From the NCBI GenBank assembly GCA_036444495.1, contig JAZGBC010000167.1, positions 1 through 28,473 on the forward strand: a stretch of 28,473 nucleotides of DNA, in the 5' to 3' direction. Origin of the DNA: JAZGBC01 sp036444495 (GTDB taxonomy: Bacteria > Pseudomonadota > Alphaproteobacteria > Kiloniellales > J153). The first letter of the stretch is position 1. Each line of letters starts with the position of its first letter. This document shows positions 14,921 through 21,395 of the stretch, in pieces. A model generated the notes under the pieces. The model ran no database searches. It saw only the letters and a list, made by a program, of their open reading frames with translations, and was not told the DNA's origin. Position numbers and translations under genes: made by a program.

Positions 14921-15702
14921 TCGCTGAGCGCAGCGGTGATGCGTCCGAGCCGCGCCAGGTCGCCGGGTTCCGAAAGGCGGTGGCCGCCGCCCTTGACCAG
15001 CGTCACCTCCACATCGCCGGTCTCGAGCTTGTCCATGAGCTCCAGCGAGAGCTGCCACGGCACGTCGGCGTCTGCCGTGCCGTGGATCAAGCGCACCGGG
15101 CAGGTGATGGGGATGGGCCTGTCCATGAGCAGATGGTTCCGCCCCTCGACAATCAGCTCCATAGTGATGGCGTAGGGTTCCTCGCTGTAGTCCGAGGGTT
15201 CGTAGTAGACGCCCTCGCGCTCCAGGGTTTCGCGGACCTCGGGCGGGAACTTCCGCCACAGGAGGTTTTCGGTGAAATCCGGCGCGGCGGCGATGCCCAC
15301 CAGCCCGGCTACCCGTTCGGGCCGGGCGAGCGCGGTGAGCAGCATGATCCAGCCACCCATGGAAGAGCCGACGATGATCTGGGGTCCCTCGGCGACTTCG
15401 TCGAGCACCGCGATGGCGTCCTCGGCCCAGCGGCCGATGGTTCCCTCCTCGAAATGGCCGGAGGAGGCGCCGTGGCCGAGATAGTCGAAACGAAGGAAAT
15501 CCTGGCCGCGCTCCCTGGCAAATGCCTCCAGGGCGAGCGCCTTGCTGCCGGTCATATCCGACATGAACCCGCCCTGGAAGATCAGACCGGGCGCCTTGTT
15601 TCGTGTTTCACCGCCTGGAATCTTGTGATAGGCGATAGTCGTGCCGTCGGGCCTTGTCAGGTTTTCCGGCGCTGATGGGTGAAACGGTTCCGCAGAAGAC
15701 AT
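14908..15702 (-). CDS. Alpha/beta hydrolase (ABHD10 / acyl-protein thioesterase-like)
   Basis: A 264-residue serine hydrolase. The nucleophile elbow GSSMGG (after IIV), an acid in HGTADADVPW and the histidine in KGGGHRLSEP give a complete Ser-Asp-His triad in the usual order. FLRFDYLGHGASSG is the conserved loop before the elbow. Overall the sequence resembles the mitochondrial ABHD10 group, which hydrolyses acyl thioesters and acyl glucuronides, and its alphaproteobacterial relatives; the substrate is not determined. The ATG at 15700-15702 (MSSAEPF) is chosen because upstream residues look non-native and would overlap the divergent glycosyltransferase start. No signal peptide is seen, so it is probably cytoplasmic. 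Confidence 0.85.
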   Translation of the reverse strand: MSSAEPFHPSAPENLTRPDGTTIAYHKIPGGETRNKAPGLIFQGGFMSDMTGSKALALEAFARERGQDFLRFDYLGHGASSGHFEEGTIGRWAEDAIAVLDEVAEGPQIIVGSSMGGWIMLLTALARPERVAGLVGIAAAPDFTENLLWRKFPPEVRETLEREGVYYEPSDYSEEPYAITMELIVEGRNHLLMDRPIPITCPVRLIHGTADADVPWQLSLELMDKLETGDVEVTLVKGGGHRLSEPGDLARLGRITAALSDQLT

Positions 15703-15717
15703 CGAGTCACGATCTTT

Positions 15718-16962
15718 ATGGAGAAGGTGGACGAGACTAGCAAACCCGGGGTAACGGCGGAAGACGGCCATCCGGTGGTGCTGCAGGTCGTACCCGGTCT
15801 GGAAACGGGCGGGGCCGAGCGCGGCGCGGTGGATATCGCCGTCGCGCTGGCCAAGGCGGGAGGGACATCGCTCGTAGCCTCACAGGGCGGCGCGCTGGAG
15901 GTCGAATTGCGCCGCACGGGTATCACGCACATCAAGCTGCCGCTTGCCTCGAAGAACCCCGTCGTCATGTATCTCAATGTGGGGCGTCTCGCGCGCATCA
16001 TCAGGGACAACAAGGTGGACATCGTGCACGCCCGCTCGCGCGCGCCGGCCTGGAGTGCGGCCGCGGCCGCGCGGCGCACGGGCTGTCATTTCGTGACCAC
16101 CTTTCACGGCACCTATACGATCAGCGGCGGGATCAAGCGCCGCTACAATGCGATCATGACCAAGGGCGAGCGCGTGATCGCCAATTCGGACTTCACCGCC
16201 CGGCACATTCGCGAGAACTACAAGGCCGACCCGGACCGCATCCGGACGATCCGGCGCGGCGTGGACCTCGATCTCTTCGATCCCGAGAAGGTGAGTGCCG
16301 AGCGGGTCATTCAGCTCGCCAACCGCTGGCGGCTGCCGGACGGGGTGCCCGTCATCATGCTGCCCGGGCGGCTTACCCGCTGGAAGGGGCATTCGCTTCT
16401 GATCAGCGCATTGAAGCACCTCGAGGACATGAACCTGCGCTGCCTGCTGGTCGGCTCGGACCAGGGGCGCCGCGCCTACCGGGCCGAACTGGAGCGCCTG
16501 ATCGCGCGCCAGGGATTGTCCAGCAAGGTCTTCCTGACCGGCCACTGCGACGACATGCCGGCCGCATACATGCTGGCCGATGTGGTGGTCTCCGCCTCCA
16601 TCGAGCCCGAGGCCTTTGGCCGCATCGTCAGCGAGGCCCAGGTCATGGGTTGTCCGGCGGTTGTCAGCGATCACGGCGGCGTACGCGAGCAGGTTCGGGA
16701 AGGCCGCACCGCCTTTTTCTTTGCGCCCGGCGATGCCGGCGCCCTGGCCCAGGCGCTGCGCAAGCCCCTGGGGCTCGATGCCAAGGAGCGGGAGTCGCTG
16801 GCCGCCGAGGCCCAGGCGCACACCCGGGCGAACTTCTCCAAGGCCGAGATGTGCGCCGGCACCCTGGCGCTTTACCGCGAGATCCTGCGCGCCAAGGCCG
16901 TGCCCCCGGCTTCCGCCGAGCGCCGCCAGCCCACGGCCTCGGGCACAGTGGCCGGTTCTTGA
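15718..16962 (+). CDS. GT4-family glycosyltransferase
   Basis: A 414-residue GT-B fold glycosyltransferase. The N-terminal domain has the family motif PGLETGGAERGAVDIA. The C-terminal donor-binding domain has PGRLTRWKGHSLLI and the EX7E motif EAFGRIVSE, followed by GCPAVVSDHGGVREQV; together these define GT4 enzymes that use nucleotide-sugar donors. Acceptors are typically lipopolysaccharide-core or exopolysaccharide intermediates, and the real one cannot be read here. The start is uncertain: the ATG at 15718 leaves 15 bp to the divergent hydrolase start, while a GTG at 15679 would overlap it. The C-terminus ends in a low-complexity Ala/Pro/Ser tail. Its stop codon is embedded in the -35 box proposed for thrS. 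Confidence 0.88.
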   Translation: MEKVDETSKPGVTAEDGHPVVLQVVPGLETGGAERGAVDIAVALAKAGGTSLVASQGGALEVELRRTGITHIKLPLASKNPVVMYLNVGRLARIIRDNKVDIVHARSRAPAWSAAAAARRTGCHFVTTFHGTYTISGGIKRRYNAIMTKGERVIANSDFTARHIRENYKADPDRIRTIRRGVDLDLFDPEKVSAERVIQLANRWRLPDGVPVIMLPGRLTRWKGHSLLISALKHLEDMNLRCLLVGSDQGRRAYRAELERLIARQGLSSKVFLTGHCDDMPAAYMLADVVVSASIEPEAFGRIVSEAQVMGCPAVVSDHGGVREQVREGRTAFFFAPGDAGALAQALRKPLGLDAKERESLAAEAQAHTRANFSKAEMCAGTLALYREILRAKAVPPASAERRQPTASGTVAGS

Positions 16963-16986
16963 CAGGAGTCCGATTCGTCTTACATT
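16959..16986 (+). promoter_or_regulatory. Sigma70-type promoter for the thrS-infC-rpmI-rplT-pheST operon
   Basis: A perfect TTGACA (16959-16964) is separated by 16 bp from TACATT (16981-16986, 4 of 6 to the -10 consensus), 46 bp before the thrS ATG. The -35 hexamer contains the TGA stop of the glycosyltransferase gene. No T-box or long leader fits in the remaining space. Confidence 0.55.
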
Positions 16987-17032
16987 GCACGCCCAGCCTG
17001 CTCCAAGCGAAAGGTTTGAAAGCGCTTGACGA

Positions 17033-18952
17033 ATGATCTCCATCACGCTGCCTGACGGAAGCGTGCGCGAGTTCGACGGTCCGGTGACCGGCTTGGATAT
17101 TGCAGCCGCCATCGGCCCCCGCCTGGCCAAGGACGCCTTGGCCATCAAGGTGGACCGGGAGCTCAAGGACCTCTCCACTTCCATCGATAAGAGCGCCGGC
17201 GTCGAGATCGTCACGCGCTCTCACGCGGACGCGCTGGCCCTGTTGCGCCACGACTGCGCCCACGTCATGGCCGAGGCGGTGCAGGAGCTTTACCCGGGCA
17301 CCCAGGTGACCTTCGGCCCGGCCACGGAGAATGGCTTCTACTACGACTTCGCCCGCGGCGAGCCCTTCACGCCCGACAACCTGAAGGAAATCGAGGCGCG
17401 CATGCGCGAGATCGTGGCGCGCGACGAGACCATTACCCGCGAGGTCTGGGACCGCGAGGAAGCGACCGGCTATTTCCACGATAAGGGCGAAATCTACAAG
17501 GCCGAGCATATCCAGACCCTGCCGCGGGAGGCGGAAATCTCGATCTACCGGCAGGGCGACTGGCTCGACCTCTGCATCGGGCCGCACCTGCCGTCCACCG
17601 GCAAGCTGGGCAATGCCTTCAAGCTGCTCAAGGTCTCGGGCGCCTATTGGCGCGGCGATGCGAGCAACGAGCAATTGCAGCGCATCACGGGGACCTGCTG
17701 GGAAAGCGAGAAACGGCTCAACGCCTATCTCCACATGCTGGAGGAGGCCGAGAAGCGCGACCACCGGCGCCTGGGCCGCGAGATGGACCTGTTCCACCAG
17801 CAGGAAGAGGCGGCCGGCTCGGTCTTCTGGCACCACAAGGGCTGGACGCTGTACCGCACCGTCCAGAACTACATGCGCGCGCGCCTGGAGGCGGCCGGCT
17901 ACATCGAGGTCAACACGCCGCAGCTCGTGGACCGTTCGCTGTGGGAGGCCTCGGGCCATTGGGAGAAGTTCCGCGAGCACATGTTCACCGTCGAGGCGGA
18001 CCACGACCGCACGCTCGCGATCAAGCCGATGAACTGTCCCTGCCACGTGCAGATCTTCAAGCAGGGCATCACCAGCTACCGGGACCTGCCGATCCGCATG
18101 GCCGAATTCGGCTCCTGCCACCGCAACGAGCCCTCGGGCGCGCTACACGGGCTCATGCGGGTGCGCGCCTTCGTCCAGGACGACGCTCACATCTTCTGCA
18201 CCGAGGAGCAGATCAACGGCGAGACGGTAGCGTTCTGCGAACTCCTGCTGAGCGTCTACCGGGACCTGGGCTTCGACGAGGTGGTGGTGAAGTTCTCCGA
18301 CCGCCCCGAGACCCGCGCCGGGGCGGACGAAACCTGGGACAAGGCCGAAGCCGCGCTGATCGAGGCGGTGGAGCAGACCGGGCTCGATTACAGCCTCGAC
18401 CCCGGCGAGGGCGCCTTCTACGGGCCCAAGCTGGATTTCGTGCTGCGCGACGCTATTGGCCGCGACTGGCAGTGCGGCACCCTGCAGGTCGATTTCGTGC
18501 TGCCCGAGCGGCTCGACGCCAGCTACATCGGGGAAGACGGGGCCAAACACCGGCCGGTCATGCTGCACCGGGCGATTCTCGGGTCCTTCGAGCGCTTCCT
18601 GGCGATCCTGATAGAGCAGTACGCCGGGCGCTTTCCGCTCTGGCTGGCGCCTCGGCAGATCGTGGTGGCAACGATCACCTCGGACGCGGATGCTTACGCG
18701 CGCGAGGCGCAGGAGGCCTTTGCCGAGGCGGGGCTCAGGACCGGCTTGGACCTGCGCAACGAGAAGATCAACTACAAGGTCCGGGAGCACAGCCTGGCCA
18801 AGGCCCCGGTGATCGCCGTCGTGGGCCGGCGCGAGGCCGAGGAACGGACGGTTGCGCTTCGCCGCCTGGGAGGTAAAAATCAGGAGGTTCTTGCGCTGGA
18901 CGAGGCAGTGGCTAGATTAGCTGACGAGGCTAGGCCGCCGGCGGGGGCTTGA
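17033..18952 (+). CDS. thrS: Threonyl-tRNA synthetase
   Basis: A 639-residue class II aminoacyl-tRNA synthetase that charges tRNA-Thr. Domains in order: a TGS domain (residues 1-60), an editing domain with the HxxxH zinc/editing motif H73-D-C-A-H77 and the later CIGPHLPSTG, the catalytic core with PMNCPCHVQIF and EFGSCHRNEPSGALHGLMR (motif 2) and a motif 3 region around HRAILGSFERFLAILIEQ, and a C-terminal anticodon-binding domain from about residue 540 (APRQIVVATI onward). Length matches the family. It is first in the classic translation operon thrS-infC-rpmI-rplT-pheS-pheT. Confidence 0.97.
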   Translation: MISITLPDGSVREFDGPVTGLDIAAAIGPRLAKDALAIKVDRELKDLSTSIDKSAGVEIVTRSHADALALLRHDCAHVMAEAVQELYPGTQVTFGPATENGFYYDFARGEPFTPDNLKEIEARMREIVARDETITREVWDREEATGYFHDKGEIYKAEHIQTLPREAEISIYRQGDWLDLCIGPHLPSTGKLGNAFKLLKVSGAYWRGDASNEQLQRITGTCWESEKRLNAYLHMLEEAEKRDHRRLGREMDLFHQQEEAAGSVFWHHKGWTLYRTVQNYMRARLEAAGYIEVNTPQLVDRSLWEASGHWEKFREHMFTVEADHDRTLAIKPMNCPCHVQIFKQGITSYRDLPIRMAEFGSCHRNEPSGALHGLMRVRAFVQDDAHIFCTEEQINGETVAFCELLLSVYRDLGFDEVVVKFSDRPETRAGADETWDKAEAALIEAVEQTGLDYSLDPGEGAFYGPKLDFVLRDAIGRDWQCGTLQVDFVLPERLDASYIGEDGAKHRPVMLHRAILGSFERFLAILIEQYAGRFPLWLAPRQIVVATITSDADAYAREAQEAFAEAGLRTGLDLRNEKINYKVREHSLAKAPVIAVVGRREAEERTVALRRLGGKNQEVLALDEAVARLADEARPPAGA

Positions 18953-18963
18953 GCCCGTGCGAT

Positions 18964-19005
18964 ATGAACCGAGGAATGATGGCAGAGAGGGAGATTAACC
19001 CATAG
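18964..19005 (+). CDS. Possible leader mini-ORF coupled to infC
   Basis: An ATG-started ORF of 13 codons (MNRGMMAEREINP; alternative starts at codons 5 and 6) ends at TAG 19003-19005. The stop overlaps the proposed infC start codon as ATAG. It lies entirely in the thrS-infC gap and contains the infC ribosome binding site. Arrangement and size suggest translational coupling, but there is no independent evidence that it is translated, and a chance ORF of this length is plausible. Confidence 0.25.
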   Translation: MNRGMMAEREINP

Positions 19006-19538
19006 CAAGACCACCGAGGGACATTAGGCCGTCCAAGAAAGGACCGCGCGTCAACACGGCGATCGCGGTCGCCGAGGTTCGCCTGATCGACGCGGACGGG
19101 GAGAACGTGGGAGTCGTATCCACGGCGGACGCGCTCGAACGGGCCGATAACGCGGGCCTCGACCTAGTGGAGATCTCACCGGGCGCCGAGCCGCCGGTCT
19201 GCAAGATCCTCGATTACGGGCGCTTCAAGTACGAAGATCAGAAGCGCAAGAACGAGGCGCGCAAGAAGCAGAAGACCATCGACGTCAAGGAAATCAAGAT
19301 GCGCCCGAACATCGACCATCACGACTACGATGTGAAGATGCGCTCGATCCAGCGCTTCCTCGGCGATGGCGACAAGGTCAAGGTGACCATGCGCTTCCGC
19401 GGCCGCGAGATGGCCCACCAGGAACTAGGCCTCAAGGTGCTCGACCGGGTCCGCGACCAGCTCGAGGAGATTGCCAAGGTGGAGCAGTTCCCCAAGATGG
19501 AGGGACGCCAGATGACCATGGTCATCGCGCCCAAGTAG
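19002..19538 (+). CDS. infC: Translation initiation factor IF-3 with probable AUA start
   Basis: A 178-residue IF-3, which binds the 30S subunit and checks start-codon/initiator-tRNA pairing. The N-domain starts with GPRVNTAIAVAEVRLID, and the central PPVCKILDYGRFKYEDQKR and C-terminal MRFRGREMAHQELG are diagnostic. No ATG or TTG lies upstream of the conserved N-terminus in this frame, and the GTG at 19107 would delete about 35 conserved residues. The frame is open only back to an in-frame TAA at 18996. ATA at 19002 gives IARPPRD..., close to the usual alphaproteobacterial IF-3 N-terminus, and has AGGGAG 8 bp upstream. ATT at 19023 is the alternative but is only 2 bp from a GAGGG. Rare starts in infC are a known autoregulatory device because IF-3 rejects them. 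Confidence 0.9.
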   Translation: MARPPRDIRPSKKGPRVNTAIAVAEVRLIDADGENVGVVSTADALERADNAGLDLVEISPGAEPPVCKILDYGRFKYEDQKRKNEARKKQKTIDVKEIKMRPNIDHHDYDVKMRSIQRFLGDGDKVKVTMRFRGREMAHQELGLKVLDRVRDQLEEIAKVEQFPKMEGRQMTMVIAPK

Positions 19539-19564
19539 CTATCCTCCTTTGATCCTGGGTACTG

Positions 19565-19581
19565 GGGTCCGGGCCGGACCC
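19565..19581 (+). terminator. GC-rich hairpin after infC (attenuator or weak terminator)
   Basis: GGGTCCG (19565-19571), loop GGC, CGGACCC (19575-19581), 27 bp after the infC stop. There is no T-tract, so it is not a classical intrinsic terminator. It could be a processing or pausing site between infC and rpmI. Confidence 0.3.
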
Positions 19582-19590
19582 TGGCCCGCC

Positions 19591-19619
19591 TTGCAATTGC
19601 CTCCCCGGATAGCTATAAA
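19591..19619 (+). promoter_or_regulatory. Internal promoter for rpmI-rplT(-pheST)
   Basis: TTGCAA (19591-19596, 4 of 6 to the -35 consensus), 17 bp, TATAAA (19614-19619, 5 of 6 to the -10). Optimal spacing in GC-rich DNA makes chance less likely. It is 90 bp before the rpmI start and would let ribosomal protein expression run independently of thrS-infC. Confidence 0.5.
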
Positions 19620-19708
19620 CGGCGCCTCTTCACACGGGCGGCACGGCTCAAAGGGCATGCCCAGTCGCCCACGAAAGCTGTCATTTCAAAGAGTTAAGGA
19701 TCAGCGAA

Positions 19709-19909
19709 ATGCCCAAGCTCAAGTCCAAGAGCGGCGCCAAGAAGCGGTTCCGCCTGACCGGGACCGGCAAGGTCCGGATGAACTTCGCCAAAAAGCGGCA
19801 CAATCTGCGCAAGCGCACGCAGAAGATGAAGCGCAAGGCGCGCGGCTCCCGCATCATGTCCGCCGCCGACTCCAAGATCGTCAAGCGCAACTTCCTGCCC
19901 TACGCGTAA
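19709..19909 (+). CDS. rpmI: 50S ribosomal protein L35 (bL35)
   Basis: A 66-residue, very basic ribosomal protein. MPKLKSKSGAKKRFRLTGTGKV and the later RHNLRKRTQKMKRKARG are the standard bL35 pattern, and the length is exact for the family. It lies between infC and rplT in the usual order. Its 5' region of 170 bp is long for this operon and carries the hairpin and promoter noted above. The start is preceded by AAGGATCAGCGAA, giving an AAGGA ribosome binding site. Confidence 0.97.
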   Translation: MPKLKSKSGAKKRFRLTGTGKVRMNFAKKRHNLRKRTQKMKRKARGSRIMSAADSKIVKRNFLPYA

Positions 19910-19922
19910 CGGAGGCCTCGTC

Positions 19923-20294
19923 ATGGCACGTGTCAAGCGGGGCGTCACCACGCACGCCCGCCACAAGAAGGTTATCAAACAGGCGAAGGGCTATTACGGC
20001 CGCAACAAGAACGTCTTCCGCGCCGCCATCGAGCGCGTGGAGAAGGGGCTGCAGTACGCCTACCGCGACCGCCGGACGCGCAAGCGCAACATCCGCGGCC
20101 TCTGGATCCAGCGCATCAACGCCGGCGCGCGCGAGCACGGCCTGACCTATTCCCAGTTCATGAACGGGATCAAGAGGGCCGGGATCGAGGTGGACCGCAA
20201 GGTGCTCTCGGATCTGGCGTCGCGCGAGCCCGAGGCCTTCAAGGCGCTGGCCGAAAAAGCCCAGTCCACGCTTAAAGAGGCCGGCCAGAGCTAG
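19923..20294 (+). CDS. rplT: 50S ribosomal protein L20 (bL20)
   Basis: A 123-residue rRNA-binding protein needed for early 50S assembly, and in some bacteria a repressor of its own operon. MARVKRGVTTHARHKKVIK, then GYYGRNKN and the later LWIQRINAGAREHGLTYSQF are characteristic. Length is normal. It starts 13 bp after rpmI with a clear GGAGG (19911-19915). No convincing L20-binding pseudoknot was recognised upstream. Confidence 0.97.
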   Translation: MARVKRGVTTHARHKKVIKQAKGYYGRNKNVFRAAIERVEKGLQYAYRDRRTRKRNIRGLWIQRINAGAREHGLTYSQFMNGIKRAGIEVDRKVLSDLASREPEAFKALAEKAQSTLKEAGQS

Positions 20295-20311
20295 GGTCCC
20301 TCTTCTCGCCC

Positions 20312-21385
20312 ATGAGCGAAGACCTTCAACAACTGAGAGAAGAGATCGTCGCGGCGACGGCGGCGGCCGGCGATCTGAGCGCGCTGGAGGCCGTCCGCGT
20401 CGAGGCCCTGGGCAAGAAGGGCAAGATCACCGAGCGCATGAAAGCGCTGGGCAAGCTCGACGCCGAGCAGCGCAAGAACGCCGGCCAGGCGCTGAACGCG
20501 CTCAAGGACGCGGTGGCCCAGGCCATCGAGGTGCGCAAGGAGGAGCTCGGCGAGGCCGAGCTCGAGGCGCGCCTGGCCGGGGAATCGATCGACGTCACGC
20601 TGCCCGCGCGGCCCGACGAGCTGGGCCGCATCCACCCCATCAGCCAGACCCTGGAGGAGTTGGTCGCCATCTTCGGCGAGATGGGCCTGACCGTGGCCGA
20701 GGGGCCGGACATCGAGGACGATTTCCACAACTTCACGGCGCTCAATATTCCGCCCGAGCATCCGGCCCGGCAGGAGCACGACACCTTCTACCTGCCCGAG
20801 CGCGCCGACGGCTCCCGCATGGTGCTGCGCACCCACACATCGCCGGTGCAGATCCGCACCATGCAGAATAGCCAACCGCCGATCCGTATCATCGTGCCCG
20901 GGCGCACCTTCCGCGCCGATTCGGATGCCACCCACTCGCCCATGTTCCATCAGGTCGAGGGCCTGGTGATCGACGAATCCACGCACATGGGGCACCTGAA
21001 GGGCACGCTCATCGAGTTCTGCCGCGCTTTCTTCGGCGTCGACGACCTGCCGGTGCGCTTCCGGCCCAGCTATTTCCCCTTCACCGAGCCCAGCGCCGAG
21101 GTGGACATCGGCTGCACGCGCAAGGACGGACAGTTCCAGATCGGCCACGGAGACGATTGGCTGGAGATATTAGGCTGCGGCATGGTGCATCCCAAGGTGC
21201 TGGAGAACTGCGGCATCGATTCGGCGCGCTATCAGGGCTACGCCTTCGGCATGGGCATCGAGCGTATCGCCATGCTGAAGTACGGCATCCCGGACCTGCG
21301 CCCCTTCTTCGATTCCGACCTGCGCTGGCTCAGGCACTACGGCTTCCTGCCGCTCGAGGTGCCCTCCATGGCACGGGGGCTCTGA
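20312..21385 (+). CDS. pheS: Phenylalanyl-tRNA synthetase alpha subunit
   Basis: A 357-residue catalytic subunit of the (alpha-beta)2 PheRS. An N-terminal coiled-coil (residues 1-90, rich in Glu/Lys/Ala heptads) binds tRNA-Phe. The class II core follows, with HPISQTLEELVAIF, motif 2 around FRADSDATHSPMFHQVEG, the Phe-pocket region GCGMVHPKVLENCGID and motif 3 in FGMGIERIAMLKYGIPDLR. It starts 17 bp after rplT and is followed by pheT after 10 bp. Confidence 0.97.
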   Translation: MSEDLQQLREEIVAATAAAGDLSALEAVRVEALGKKGKITERMKALGKLDAEQRKNAGQALNALKDAVAQAIEVRKEELGEAELEARLAGESIDVTLPARPDELGRIHPISQTLEELVAIFGEMGLTVAEGPDIEDDFHNFTALNIPPEHPARQEHDTFYLPERADGSRMVLRTHTSPVQIRTMQNSQPPIRIIVPGRTFRADSDATHSPMFHQVEGLVIDESTHMGHLKGTLIEFCRAFFGVDDLPVRFRPSYFPFTEPSAEVDIGCTRKDGQFQIGHGDDWLEILGCGMVHPKVLENCGIDSARYQGYAFGMGIERIAMLKYGIPDLRPFFDSDLRWLRHYGFLPLEVPSMARGL

Positions 21386-21395
21386 GAGGCGCGCC

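Noticed and set aside
19107..19109. GTG at 19107 as the infC start
   Set aside because: It would remove the conserved GPRVN...IDADG part of the IF-3 N-domain; the frame extends upstream to ATA 19002.
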